DNA of 64,000 nt from Phycomyces blakesleeanus NRRL 1555(-) (lineage: Eukaryota > Mucoromycota > Mucoromycetes > Mucorales > Phycomycetaceae). The stretch's first letter is position 1. Each line of letters starts with the position of its first letter. The stretch is from assembly GCF_001638985.1 (NCBI RefSeq), contig NW_017265134.1, positions 124,001 to 188,000 of the forward strand, given 5' to 3'. Shown piece after piece: positions 24,473 through 36,343 of this stretch. The position numbers were made by a program, and so were the translations under genes. The notes under the pieces are model-generated. The model was given only the letters and a program-made list of their open reading frames with translations, was not told the DNA's origin and did not search any database.

Positions 24473-26733
24473 TTTTGCTGCTGTTGGAAACTATTAATGT
24501 ATCCTCCAATTGTACCCCTTTGTAAATCTATAGGGTGTTTTTTGATGATTAACAAGTTACATAGTAGTTACTTGCGTTATGCAAAAGATTTTCTCGGATA
24601 ATCTTGACAAAAATAAAATACACAGTTTATTATATACAAATAGATATTATGATTATTTGGCTTCAATATGACAGTCAGCTACATAACCGCATTTTATCTT
24701 TGTGTAGCCATAAACACAATTCCTTTTCCAATTGACCTTTTTCTTATTTACTTGGTCAAGGTAAAAGTTGGTTTTTAGAGCGTTCTCTTTCTTCCTCTCA
24801 AATTCAGCAAAGAACTTTCCAACACGTGAACCTTGCGATTTGGAGAATGCTTTCATAGTACAACTTCTCTCTCTGTAGAACCAGTGATAGCGTGCCTTGA
24901 TATGCGGGAGCCCAATAGAAACCGGAGAATTTGAAGGTTCATTGTCGTCTTTTGGAGGCATGTCATTAACCGGATGAGTGATGACCGTAATATCGATATT
25001 TTCATTACACACTTCATTCTCTTTTATAATAAATTCTGTATTTCGGATGAGTAACGACTTGAAACGGGTATAGGTCATGTCGATAAAATTACATCCTGTT
25101 GTTGAAGAAATCGAGCCAAATACTTTTGTGTTTACGAGGTCCAACACATTAAGCTCTCTACAGTGGAATGATAGATAACGAAGCACATCCGATACAATCT
25201 GTGATCGAAATATTTTTAATGATTGTAGTGCGTGTCTCTTTGGATTGCTGAACGTAATTGAATCAATCTCGACGTGAGCTTTTTTGAGGCCTAATGATTT
25301 TAAGCAAGGTGTTTTGTCGAGGAGGAGGTCAAGCTTGAATGACACGAGCGCGGTATCGAGTTTTAGATGAACCAAGTTACAAGTGGTGCCAACTATTTCA
25401 TTTAGGTCTATAGGAATTGCATCATTGTAATCGTATTCAATGGAAACGCTTTCCAGGGTGTTTGAAAACTGTTGCAAGCATAGTTTCATAATGTCGATGC
25501 TCAAACCTTCAAGCTCTTCGGATGAGTACGAGGTGTTGGATAATTTGCGTGCGATAAGGGATATGTTCTTTAACGGTATCTGACAGGGCGCTATCATGTC
25601 CCAAAAAAGTAGGTATTCTTTACGTGGGCAATTGTAGTTTCCAATGTTTACGGTTTTCAGATGCTGGAAAGGGTGGGACACGTGTTTGAATAAAGTTATT
25701 ATGCTGTCCCTTTGTCTCTCGAGTTCGGGTTCGCAGTTGGATGTTGAGAAATTGAGGGTACGTATATTAGGGTATTTGCGGGCAAAATAGCACAGCCACC
25801 TGTGATCTGTGCTTTTAGTGTTTATGCCGAATAAAGTCATCTTATTAGCTGGTGATATTTTGGTTATACGGGTAAGATCGGTTTCAGAAAGAGGTAATAA
25901 ATCTGAGCTTAGTTCCAGACGATTGAGATGTAATAAATGTGTATGTATTGTTTCGAGGTCGTTTAAAGTGAATGTTAACCGTGTGGGATCCAAAGGTCCG
26001 CGAACAATCTTCAAATATGTCAGCAGAGGTAAACGTAAAATAATTTCAAGGTATGCGTTCTCGGCGTCTGGTATTCGTTCGTCACCCAGATTTATAGATA
26101 GTTCCCTCAATAATCTCCAAAGGTACCAATCTGCAGTGATTCCAAAATTTACGGAGCTCAGACTATCTGCTCCGACATGAAGATACTTGATATTCTGAAA
26201 TTTATATTGTAGGGTATAAAGTTGCTCGTCGGATAGGTCCATGTTTTGGCGCAAGGTTAGGAATCGTAAAAGGTGACTAGTATCTTGTTTTGGTGTTTCA
26301 TTTCCCTTGGGTATTTCAAACATCTCGTGTAATTGGTATTTGTTGCAAATGATCAAGTCAGAGTGCATGGACTCCTGAAACGGTATGCGCCATGTTTTGC
26401 ATACAAGAGAGCAAGATCCTTTGTCTTTTAGAGCAAGAAAGGGTGGGATATTGCTGATTAATTCTTGAGGAAATTCGGATAGAAGCATATTGAAGAGTAA
26501 AATGGGTTTGTAATGTGCGAGGAATCAATATGCTATCAAAGCCATTTTTAAATATCTTTATAGGTTTGAAAAAATAAAATTTCAGTTTTACAAAAATAAA
26601 ATGAAATAAAGAAAAGAGGCGTAGTCCATTGTAGGACAGAAGAGCACAATCCGCAGCAGATTATTAAAAGAAAGCAAAAAAAAAAAGCTAAAAATGAAGT
26701 ACAATATAACACAAAAGAAAATATACATATGGA
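24473..26733. repeat. Segmental duplication unit, copy 1
   Basis: The segment from the TTTTGCTGCTGTTGGAAAC block to about 26733 is repeated at 28595-30839 in the same orientation. It includes an F-box/LRR gene plus about 180 bases of its 3' flank and 245 bases of its 5' flank. The flanks and both gene ends are nearly identical while the gene middle differs strongly. Confidence 0.85.
24653..26488 (-). CDS. F-box / leucine-rich-repeat protein, copy 1
   Basis: Single exon, 611 aa. The N-terminus (MLLSEFPQELISNIPPFLA, then KGSCSLVCKTWRIPFQE) is an F-box, residues about 3-45, the Skp1-binding element of SCF ubiquitin ligases. The rest has irregular leucine-rich repeats (for example NLVHLKLDTALVSFKL, PCLKSLGLKKAHVEID, ALQSLKIFRSQIVSDVLRYL). 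A basic C-terminal tail ends KKVNWKRNCVYGYTKIKCGY. It would act as a substrate adaptor; the substrate is unknown. A paralogue of 613 aa lies 4.1 kb away in the same orientation. Residues 1-53 are identical between copies, the last 210 or so differ at only a few positions, and the middle has changed at roughly a third of positions. Confidence 0.85.
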   Translation of the reverse strand: MLLSEFPQELISNIPPFLALKDKGSCSLVCKTWRIPFQESMHSDLIICNKYQLHEMFEIPKGNETPKQDTSHLLRFLTLRQNMDLSDEQLYTLQYKFQNIKYLHVGADSLSSVNFGITADWYLWRLLRELSINLGDERIPDAENAYLEIILRLPLLTYLKIVRGPLDPTRLTFTLNDLETIHTHLLHLNRLELSSDLLPLSETDLTRITKISPANKMTLFGINTKSTDHRWLCYFARKYPNIRTLNFSTSNCEPELERQRDSIITLFKHVSHPFQHLKTVNIGNYNCPRKEYLLFWDMIAPCQIPLKNISLIARKLSNTSYSSEELEGLSIDIMKLCLQQFSNTLESVSIEYDYNDAIPIDLNEIVGTTCNLVHLKLDTALVSFKLDLLLDKTPCLKSLGLKKAHVEIDSITFSNPKRHALQSLKIFRSQIVSDVLRYLSFHCRELNVLDLVNTKVFGSISSTTGCNFIDMTYTRFKSLLIRNTEFIIKENEVCNENIDITVITHPVNDMPPKDDNEPSNSPVSIGLPHIKARYHWFYRERSCTMKAFSKSQGSRVGKFFAEFERKKENALKTNFYLDQVNKKKVNWKRNCVYGYTKIKCGYVADCHIEAK

Positions 26734-28594
26734 ATAAAAGTTAATGAAGTAAAGGAAACCAAGTTCAATATTATAGTTTTTGTTTGACGGATAATGTTTT
26801 AGCTGTTTTATGATTGTATTTAGCTGAATATGCATTTAAATACATTTGCACAAAGCAAGTACACAAGAATATTAAGCCGTGTAACAACATACTGAGACAA
26901 GCAGTGTCATTATGAGTAATCGATAGTAACTTACATTACATCCGCAGTACTCTATTATACTATACTAAATTGTAGATATCTCAGGTACCTCTTGCAAAAC
27001 GAAAGAGAAGTTTAGTGAGAATTTCATGCCCTTGTTGTTGAAGAAAATCTTATGACAGAAAATAAAAACTGACTACGAGAAAGGTTAGGTTAATATGAAG
27101 AATAATTATATGAGAACCATGTCGAAAGTATGACTGTTGGTTCGTAAAATTTAGAGTTTAATTGAATAAATAAGAGGAAGGAAAAAAGTAGTTGATTATA
27201 GCAACAGATGAGCAATTTAAGAAAATGTATTGTAACATCAATTCGCAGGGTTGGGTAGTGAATTTGGGCCCTCTATTATTATGGTGTCTGATACATATAT
27301 TACATACTATCGGAAACTGTGACCATAAACGTCAAAACAAGCGATATCACTCCTTATTTTTGAGTCTATGTACATTGTAAAAATTGAGAGCATTGGAAGA
27401 TGTCCTAAAAGCTACCTTCCCAGAAAAGGAACTATGCTACGGCACATGTTTTGCATAGTTTTAATTTCATCAATAATACTTTCAAAAGATTTACAATATA
27501 GATAAATAGAAAGCCGATAATTTGAAAGATATAGATATGTACTTTTAATTCAATTTCTATAAATTGATAGTCAAAATGATACTCTAATTATACTGGTCGA
27601 ACTGAAGGGATTTAGGAGTACTGTCTGCGATTCGATGGGCGAAACAGGCGATATTTATGGTTACGAGCCGGAAAATGTTTACTGAGAGCTTTTTATTGCA
27701 AGTAACCGGTATAGCTGGGCAAAAAATTGTGCAAGGTAAAAATTTACTTGATATTGTTGGCTATAGTCGAGAGTTTAATGTAGTCTACATAGCATTGAGA
27801 GAGCATCGAAACCGAAAATTCCGGATAACAAAATATGATATACAATACGCCAGAAGTGTAGAGCTTTTAATAATACCACATAAATTTAATCAAGCAAAAT
27901 TAACAAAAAGTATGCCAATTATAATGATAGAAATTATGCTAGATATAAGAGGGGAAAGAAGGAAGGCAAGAAAGAAAGGAAGAGAGAAAGAATAGCTTCC
28001 AGCTATTAAATAGCTGTTTTGAAAGAAAAGGGAGATTCAACTAAGCCCCAAAGTCCATAGTTAGCGGGAAGAGTCGAAACGCCCAAGAAGATTAGTGAAT
28101 CTGGGAATACAAAGTTCTTAGCAGTTAAGAAAACCAAAACACAGGTAAACATATCAGTGAGTTGATTATTAGCTGGTTATGAAAAATTGAAGAGAGTGTG
28201 GTGCATGTAAAAAATATGCTAAATAAAAATTAGCAGTAAATATTTTTCCATTTGATCTATAGCGCATATTTAGGACCCATGATGAGATATGCCATCAGAC
28301 TAACATGGCATTTTGTACAGTAGATCCTGAAACCCTATTCTGGATTTGACCAATAGGAAGTTCATTTGGTTATTCCTGTCAAATAATTTCTCTCGTACAA
28401 GAAGAGCAACTCAAGAAATGTTAGTTATATAGGGATTTATTGCATGTAAAGTAAGAAATCCGATGTCAACAATAAACCAATTAGTCGCAGATCTGATATG
28501 GAAATAAAAGGCTATCAAAGTAAAATGGTAACCAAGCTAATATCTTTGTCATGCCAAAAGATGAAACATATACTGTTTAATATCTATGTAAATG
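26734..28594. other. Spacer between the two F-box copies
   Basis: About 1.9 kb of AT-rich DNA with no recognised gene. Some stretches (27600-27990 and 28250-28400, +) look like decayed coding sequence with uneven stops, but I could not assign a family. Confidence 0.4.
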
Positions 28595-30839
28595 TTTTGC
28601 TGCTGTTGGAAACTATTAATGTATCCTCCAATTGTACCCCTTTGTAAATATATAGGGTGTTTTTTGATGATTAACAAGTAACATAGTAGTTACTTGCGTT
28701 ATGCAAAAGATTTTCTCGGATAATCTTGACAGAAATAAAATACACAGTTTATTATATACAAATAGATATTATGATTATTTGGCTTCAATATGACAGTCAG
28801 CTACATAACCGCATTTTATCTTTGTGTAGCCATAAACACAATTCCTTTTCCAATTGGCCTTTTTCTTATTTACTTGGTCAAGGTAAAAGTTGGTTTTTAG
28901 AGCGTTCTCTTTCTTCCTCTCAAATTCAGCAAAGAACTTTCCAACACTTGAACCTTGCGATTTGGAGAATGCTTTCATAGTACAACTTCTTTCTCTGTAG
29001 AACCAGTGATAGCGTGCCTTGATATGCGGGAGCCCAATAGAAACCGGAGAATTTGAAGGTTCATTGTCGTCTTTTGGAGGCATGTCATTAACCGGATGAG
29101 TGATGACCGTAATATCGATATTTTCATTACACACTTCATTCTCTTTTATAATAAATTCTGTATTTTGGATGAGTAACGACTTGAAACGGGTATAGGTCAT
29201 GTCGATAAAATTACATCCTGTTGTTGAAGAAATCGAGCCAAATACTTTTGTGTTTACGAGGTCCAACACATTAAGCTCTCTACAGTGGAATGATAGATAA
29301 CGAAGCACATCCGATACAATCTGTGATCGAAATATTTTTAATGATTGTAGTGCGTGTCTCTTTGGATTGCTGAACGTAATTGAATCAATCTCGACGTGAG
29401 ATTTGCCGAGGTCTAATGATTTTAAGCTGGGTGTTTTGCCGAGGAAGAGGTCAAGCTTGAATGAAACGAGTGCGGTATCGAGTTTTAGATGAACCAAGTT
29501 ACAAGTGGTGCCAACTATTTCCATTATGTCTATAGGAATCACATCTCTGTAATCGTAATCAATGGAAAAACTTTCTAGGGTTTTTGAAAACTGTCGCCAG
29601 AATAGTTTCATGATATCAAGGTTCAAACTTCCAAACTCTTCGGAAGAGTATGAAAAGTACGAGTCCTTGTTTAGTTTGCATGACATAATGGATATGTTCT
29701 TTAATGATATCTGGCATGTAGCAATGATGTCCCACAAAAGTAAGTATTCTCTACGTTGGAAATCGTTGATTCCAATGTTCAGGGTTCTTAGGTGCTGGAA
29801 CGGATGGGGTATTTGTGTGAAAAAGGATACCATGTCGCCTTCTTGTCTCTTGAGTTCGGGTTCGTAGTGGGATATTGAGAAATTGAGGGTACGTATATTA
29901 GGGTATTTGCGGACGAAATAACATAGCCATCTGTGATCTGTGCTTCTAGTGTATTTACCAAATACAGTCATCTTCTTGGCTGGTAATACTTTGGTTAAAC
30001 GGATAAGATCGGTTTCAGAAAGAGGTAATAAATCTGAGCTTAGTTCCAGATCATTAAGATGTAATAAATGCGTATGGATTGTTTCAAGGTCGTTTAAAGT
30101 GAATGTTAACTGTTTGGAATGGGTGGGACTGCGAGCAATCTTCAAACGTCGCAGTAGAGGTAAACGCAAGATAATTTCAAGGTATGGGTTCTCGGCTGGT
30201 ATTCGTTCGTCATCCAAATCTATATTGAGTTCCCTCAATAATTTCCAAAGGTGCCAATCGGCAGTGACTCCAAAATAAATGGGGGGCAGACCATATTTTT
30301 CAATATAGAGATACTTGATATTCTGAAATTTAAATTGTAGGGTGTAAAGTAGTTTGTCGAATACGAATAGGTTTTTGCCCAAGGTTAGGGATCGTAAAAG
30401 GTGACTAGTATCTTGTTTTGGCGTTTCATTTTCCTTGGGTATTTTGCACAGCTCTTGTAATTGGTATTTGTTGCAAATAATCAAGTCAGAGTGCATGGAC
30501 TCCTGAAACGGTATGCGCCATGTTTTGCATACAAGAGAGCAAGATCCTTTGTCTTTTAGAGCAAGAAAGGGTGGGATATTGCTGATTAACTCTTGAGGAA
30601 ATTCGGATAGAAGCATATTGAAGAGTAAAATGGGTTTGTAATGTGCGAGGAATCAATATGCTATCAAAGCCACTTTTAAATATCTTTATAGGTTTGACAA
30701 AATAAAACGAAGTAAAGAAGAGAGGCGTAGTCCATTGTAGGACAGAAGAGCACAATCCGCAGCAGATTATTAAAAGAAAACAAAAAAAAAAGCTAAAAAT
30801 GAAGTACAGTATAGCACAAATGAAACTGTAAATATGGAA
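28595..30839. repeat. Segmental duplication unit, copy 2
   Basis: Direct repeat of 24473-26733, same orientation. Flanks downstream (28595-28774) and upstream (30617-30839) of the gene are almost identical to copy 1, with a deletion of roughly 20 bases near 30705. Confidence 0.85.
28775..30616 (-). CDS. F-box / leucine-rich-repeat protein, copy 2
   Basis: Single exon, 613 aa, with the same architecture as the gene at 24653-26488: F-box at about residues 3-45, irregular LRRs, basic tail ending KKANWKRNCVYGYTKIKCGY. Residues 54 to about 400 carry many substitutions and small insertions relative to copy 1 (for example a two-residue-longer DSYFSYSSEEFGSL region). The first 53 and last 210 residues are nearly the same. 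Both copies are intact, so both may be expressed. The divergence pattern suggests either relaxed or diversifying change in the substrate-binding LRR, or gene conversion homogenising the ends. Confidence 0.85.
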   Translation of the reverse strand: MLLSEFPQELISNIPPFLALKDKGSCSLVCKTWRIPFQESMHSDLIICNKYQLQELCKIPKENETPKQDTSHLLRSLTLGKNLFVFDKLLYTLQFKFQNIKYLYIEKYGLPPIYFGVTADWHLWKLLRELNIDLDDERIPAENPYLEIILRLPLLRRLKIARSPTHSKQLTFTLNDLETIHTHLLHLNDLELSSDLLPLSETDLIRLTKVLPAKKMTVFGKYTRSTDHRWLCYFVRKYPNIRTLNFSISHYEPELKRQEGDMVSFFTQIPHPFQHLRTLNIGINDFQRREYLLLWDIIATCQISLKNISIMSCKLNKDSYFSYSSEEFGSLNLDIMKLFWRQFSKTLESFSIDYDYRDVIPIDIMEIVGTTCNLVHLKLDTALVSFKLDLFLGKTPSLKSLDLGKSHVEIDSITFSNPKRHALQSLKIFRSQIVSDVLRYLSFHCRELNVLDLVNTKVFGSISSTTGCNFIDMTYTRFKSLLIQNTEFIIKENEVCNENIDITVITHPVNDMPPKDDNEPSNSPVSIGLPHIKARYHWFYRERSCTMKAFSKSQGSSVGKFFAEFERKKENALKTNFYLDQVNKKKANWKRNCVYGYTKIKCGYVADCHIEAK

Positions 30840-32009
30840 GGGTATTGTATACGAAAGTTCCAAGAGAAGATGATTGTAATGTTTAACAAGTTTTCTAATA
30901 AGCTACAAAGAAGCAGAATCCAGAGAGCAATAGAGAAATAAATATATTGATGATATTGTTTTGGAGTTCATGTACAATGTCAATATCAAGAGCAGCCTTT
31001 GAAATTGATACGTAATCGCTTAGAAAAGAGAACCTGTGTTTTCCAGTTCTAAATAACATCATACTATTTTTTTTTAATTTTTTTTTTATCTATTGAGCCT
31101 AGCAATGCTTGTAGTCAGTGAAACAAATGTTATATACACACAGTTGGGCACAAAACACCCACATAGACAACGAGAGATGAGTATAAATTTATCATGATAT
31201 TGAATCTGTATTGATGCTCTTATTTATGTATTGGTTCTTTGCCTAAGAAAATTTGTACTTTTAATCAGTGAGAAGAAAGAAAGATTTAGAACAGAAAGAA
31301 CCCATGCTTGGAAACAAACGCGGCAGAGTATGAGTCTTATTCTGGTAGATTCACAAGATTCTCATTAATTGAGATTAAAGGCATTTTGGAAAAAGCTTTA
31401 TAGAAAAAAAAAACAACCAAATGAGACAAAAGAATGAATCTTCATTGTAATTCGACAATTTCTCAATGTCCTAAAAAAAAAAGGGTAATTAACACATTTA
31501 TATCAAATGACCTTGTTCACAAATTCTCATAAATGATTTTACCTGTGACCTAACTAATTTAAAGCTAAAGCTTAATGAATATTTGAAACACCAATAAAAA
31601 AAAGAATGGTTATAGAGATGCTCGTATTGATCAAAGACTGGACCTGTGCTTCCCAAATAGAGACTGTTGATTAAATTTAAGAGTAAGACAAACTTTGCAG
31701 CAAAAGTTAAAGAAGGACAGGTGTATTGGTGATAATATGTTTGGCAATTTATTTGTATGTATGTATGTATGTATAGAGGGTTGCATTAAAAAAAAGGCAA
31801 AAAATAAAATAAAATAGTAAAGAAGAATAAATAAAATAATTTGAAGAAAGAAGAAGAAGAAGTTAATAAACTACTATTATCATAATAATAAAAGAAAGGC
31901 TTTGTTTGGCAAGTAAGTTTTGAATAAAGAATTTCTTTGGTCATTTGGTTGTCTCTTCTTCCTTTCTTTCGTTATTCGATGACTTTGTTAATATAGTTGA
32001 GAATGGAAT
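30840..32009. other. Intergenic region, no gene recognised
   Basis: AT-rich with homopolymer runs (T-rich near 31065-31090), a (TATG)n microsatellite at about 31755-31774 and an A/G-rich zone at 31790-31865. No coding sequence supported. Confidence 0.45.
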
Positions 32010-32328
32010 TTAGAATGGAGGTTGGTTGACATTGACCCAGCCGCATGTGTAGCATTCATAGAGCTGTTTTGTTCCACTGCAGGGAATTAGAGGAATAAAG
32101 CAGAATGTAAAGCAATCGTTGGCCTTGACCAAGTAGACATCCTGTGCAGAGCAATGAGGACAAGTATAGACTTGATTCCTTGACTTGCGCTTGAATTGTT
32201 CAAAACCGACTAATATTCAAAATTGTTAACCGATATTTTTATTTATTTATGTATATTACACTACACACTACACACATCAAATGTATCTATATATATATAG
32301 TGTACTTACAAGTGAAGCAAAAGAACAT
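32010..32328 (-). CDS. Small zinc-ribbon protein (72 aa)
   Basis: Two exons: 32328-32310 (only 19 bases, MFFCFT) and 32209-32010, joined by a GT-AG intron in phase 1, giving 72 aa. The protein has YTCPHCSAQDVYLVKA, then FCFIPLIPC and a final LYECYTCGWVNVNQPPF. The two CxxC pairs, with PLIP between them, are typical of the small fungal zinc-ribbon family (zinc_ribbon_15 type) that starts MFFCxxCG. Function of the family is unknown. The start is supported by the MFFCF motif. Note that the second Cys of a CxxC pair in exon 1 is Thr-Phe here if this splice is right. The gene is too short for standard open-reading-frame listings. Confidence 0.7.
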
Positions 32329-33168
32329 GATGGATACTGTATGTGTGTATGTGTAGTGTGTGTATAACAGGAAGAAGATGTTGTGTGGGGGAAATTAAAA
32401 AGAAATTAAAGGAAGGAAAGGAAATATGTGATTGTAATTAATTGTGCGTCATTCCCTCACTTACACAGAAGGTTAGAAGCCTAAAGATAAGTGATATATT
32501 TATATTATATATTATATATATAGCAAGACAAAGAAATGGAAAGCAAAGAAGGAAAAAAAAAGGGTGAACTAGGCAAAGTATTGTCAGCTTGATTTATCAA
32601 GTGTTGTGATTTATTGCCTTTGTATTCACTCCTTTCATCAGGTGTTTTTATATATATATATATAGTTGCATGGCCTTTTGCTTGTTTGTTTGCCAGTCAC
32701 TTCTTGGTAATTGCTTAAATATTCATATTAAATGAAACACAAGCAGAAGAAGAAGAAGAAGAAGAAGAAGAACAGCAACAATCATGTGCTTTTATTGGCT
32801 ATTTTATATTGTCTTGTCTTGTATTTAACCCGGAACAAACAAGAAATCCAAAAATATCAATCGATATTCCTTTGATTCCCTTTGTACAACATTCATTTGA
32901 CTCCTTTTATTCCTTTATTATTATTTTTTACTTGCAAACTATCTACAGCTAAAGAAATACATTTTTTTATGTCCTGCCCGCCTGCCTGCCTGTCTGTGCT
33001 TGTGCTTGTGCTTATATCATACCAGCAGACTATTTATTCTTCTTCCTCTTCTCCTTTTTTTTTTTAAAAAAAAACACATAAAAGCTAATTTCATAGTTGT
33101 GAGATCACAATTATGTTTTGTTGTTGTTGCTGTTATTGTAGATCCTCTTACTTTGGTGCTAGTCCCCT
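32329..33168. other. Intergenic region between the zinc-ribbon and RhoGEF genes
   Basis: Contains (AT)n at about 32648-32664, (AGA)n at about 32744-32771 and T-rich stretches. It holds the promoter of the zinc-ribbon gene and the 3' end of the RhoGEF gene. No further gene recognised. Confidence 0.45.
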
Positions 33169-36100
33169 TCAAAGCGGTGCTAAGGAGAGCTGGTAAACTC
33201 GGGTAACACGGTCATCGGGATGAAGCATCGTAATATGCATCGTTCCGTCTTCACCTGTTGCTTGGAGCGGAGAGCTGTAGACACATCGGATTTGATTTCC
33301 ACCAATAGTCTGTACTAATTCACACTATAGATTTCCTTTCATTTTGTTAATACGCACATTCTGTAAAAAAAAAGTCAAATAGACTTACAGTTGGTAGGTG
33401 GCGTATTTCAATCACAAAATGAGAAAAGATGACCAAGTATGGATAGACCAGCACAACCGCAGTGGCCCGCGACTCGAAATGAAAGGCAGAAAGACGATCT
33501 GTCATGGGTCGGGTCTTCATTTGTGAATGAGAATAAAATACCGGCCAGGCTGTCAATCCACTGCAGATCAGCCCGTGGCCATTTGCAGCGAGTGGAATAT
33601 ATTCAATCGTCATCAGTGCAGGATCCTCAAGTCGCAGACTCGGCTTTGTACTACTGATACTGCCACTATAGTTGGTCTGTTTTGGAGGCAGTATGATCCT
33701 CTCGCTCTCTTTACCATCCAGAACAATGCACTCAACTCCCTCCGTCAAAGACCGAATCAGCAATCTGCCCCGGTCTACCAATACACTCAAGGGATCCTTG
33801 ATGCTAACTCCGTACTCCTTTGTCTTTTTGGTCCAGCCAAAAGACGGTAACATTGCCGCGTCGGTCGATGCTGTCTTTACCAGCACTACGGCCACGACTC
33901 TTCCCATCCGAGTGTACTTGAGATAACAGAGGATAGTCTGGCTGCCATGGCGACCGATCCCGAAACACAGCACCGACGACTGCTTGACAACCAATCCAGC
34001 CTGGTCTCTCAATCTAGGATTCGCAAGTTTATCAACATCATAGGCATATAACGCCTTGTTTTCTCGCCGGGATCGGATAATCATGGTCTGATTGTCGAGC
34101 ATGGCCATCTGTTGGCAGTCGTGGTGACTGAGCACCAGTTGGAATTCCTCCGATCCATCGCAAGGCCCAGTCCAGAGCCCATGCTGCGTACCCAAAGCAA
34201 TTCTTGGTTTAGAATCACCTGTAATTTCTACAACATTATTTAATATTATAATTAATTAATTAATTAATTAATAAATAAATAAAATAATTAGATAATAAAT
34301 GTTCCTTTCTTTTTTCTATATTTTTTTCTTGTCAACTTACGGAAACCAAGTGTACACCAGACTTTTCCACAACTTGTGGGAAACATTGATGCTCCATTCA
34401 CAATGATCGGTTGATTGGAACTGGTCGGTAGGTCACACAGGCCCTTTAGGACAAACGGTCCTTTGTTCTGGTCGACCAAGGCCAATCTAAGTTGTGCTTG
34501 CCACAATTTGTATTCGTCGACGGACGAACACATGAACCGAAGTGAGTTCTCGGGATAAGCTCGATGACAAAGTGTGAGTCTACGAGCCCTGCCAAATAAT
34601 CCTCTAGAATCACTTTGGGGTATTGCTGCTGATACAGACTGATTTTGATTTTGATTTTGATGATCGTGATCGTGATCGTTGCTATGACTTTGGGTGTGAG
34701 TCTGAGTGTGAGTGTAGTGATTGACAAGCGAAGCAGGTGCTGTTTTTTGTCGTTTGAGACTTGTGCGGAAACGTGACCATCGTGATAGGGTGCCATCGCC
34801 TGACCTGCGACGCAAGGATGAAAACAGACCGGTTCTTCTGGGCTTTGTATTGAGCATCGACGAAATCCTAGAGAGGGATATCGGCCCGACGTGAAGCATC
34901 TTGGTCGGTATGGCATCCACCAATGTGAATTCTTCGTAGCCGTCTTCTGGAGATACCTGCCGCCGGGTGACCAACACGCCGTGTGCAAAGAGAAACAGGT
35001 GGACCTGGATGGGGCCGAGGGAGTGGACTGACTTTACGAGCTGGAGCTGGCCTTCGTGCAGCAGGGTCGGGTTGTCGGGCAGGCAGTGGGTACGAGCATT
35101 GGTTCCGGCAGGGACGGTTAGGGCCGATGCGAGCTGGAGAATGCGGGCCTGCTGGGTAGCCTTTCCAGAGACCTGGTTAAGGGTTTCCAGAAGCTTGTGC
35201 AGGCCAGCCAGGGAGGCCTCGAGAGCGAGTCTGTGGTCAGGCTGGGTCGTGTGCTTGAGAATGGCTTGGACCAGGAGACGCAGACGTCCCATGCGCAGGG
35301 TGGGCAGGGTGAGGTAGTGGCGTAGGCCAAGTCGCCGGGTTTTGGGATGATTGTCCTGGCAGGACACAAAGGCCGTAAATGCACTGTTTTTGTGTAACTC
35401 GGCCGTGATTACAAAGGCACCCTTGGCATGAGAGGATGCGTAGAGGACATAAGGGTCGACGAGGCCGGCGAGGTGTTTTGTGAGGACTGTTCCGACACAG
35501 CCCGAAAAGAGCTTCTGGTCGGGATCCCATTGGCGTGTGAGATCTGTGTAGAGGTGCTGGTGTAGAGAGGCGATCCGGACATGGTTTCCAAAAGTGATGT
35601 CATGAAACTTTTTGCGACGCATTTCTTCGATACCTGACAGGCCTTCAAGAATGGGTTTGGCGTATGTGTGGTGAAGAATGTGGAGGTCGGCAAGGTAGTG
35701 TTGTTCTGAGGCTACGAGTTCAGCAATGGCGGCCTGTTGTTTGAACTGCTGTGGATTGGACAGCAGAGACTTTGCTCGTTTGAGGTGTGCGGGATAGTCT
35801 ATCAGAGGGTCTATTATAGAGGTCAGCTGGAGTGGATAGAGACAGAGCGGGCCGGGTGGACGGTGTGGACAGAGGGGAGCGTAACATGTCTTGGTCGGAA
35901 GACATCCAGGAGAGTAACATGCTGTCAGGGGAGTCAGGACGCTATTTACAGGATGTGTACAGACAAGAAACTTGTCATTGAGTGGCACAAGGACACCATA
36001 TTCGAGCAAGATCTCGAACACCCATATTTCGTGGTCTGGAAGTATTTTTATCAATGTTTCCTATAAATCATTCTGTAAATAGAAAGGTATATATGTGTAT

Positions 36101-36343
36101 TCATGTGTGTGTAGTAGTGATGTATACGAGCCAAACTATTTTTATATATATATCTTTTGGATACTTATTTAAGGTCCTTGTTATTACTTTTACTACCACT
36201 ATTGTTGCTACCACTGCTACTGTTGCTACTGTTATTGTCATTATTACCCAGACTTCATCCTGTGTAATTTGGCAATACGTTGCTGTTTCTCGAAAGAGGA
36301 TAGACAAACGTGATAGACAGGAGGGATCATTCAGAGAAACCAT
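33169..36343 (-). CDS. ROM2: Rho1 guanine-nucleotide exchange factor, ROM2-type (DH-PH-CNH)
   Basis: Four exons: 36343-36248, 36060-34341, 34218-33389, 33324-33169, giving 933 aa with all phases consistent. Residues 1-110 (ITQDEVWETLIKILPDHEIW, then VFEILLEYGVLVPL) resemble the DEP-like N-terminal part of fungal Rom proteins. The DH domain is at about 135-330 (AAIAELVASEQHYLADLHIL), followed by a PH domain at about 365-560 interrupted by a Ser/Arg and His/Asn/Gln-rich insert (THTQTHTQSHSNDHDHDH). A citron-homology (CNH) domain is at about 620-925 (IALGTQHGLWTG, MAMLDNQTMIIRS, LVQTIGGNQIRCVY). ROM2 proteins activate Rho1 at the plasma membrane in the cell-wall-integrity pathway. Exon 1 is the least certain: it was chosen because it supplies an ATG and joins in phase to DEP-like sequence. 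Confidence 0.85.

Noticed and set aside
28250..28400. Open stretch reading MAFCTVDPETLFW considered as a second TnpB/Fanzor fragment (RuvC-I-like)
   Set aside because: Too short, followed by a stop, and lacking any second motif; similarity not distinguishable from chance.
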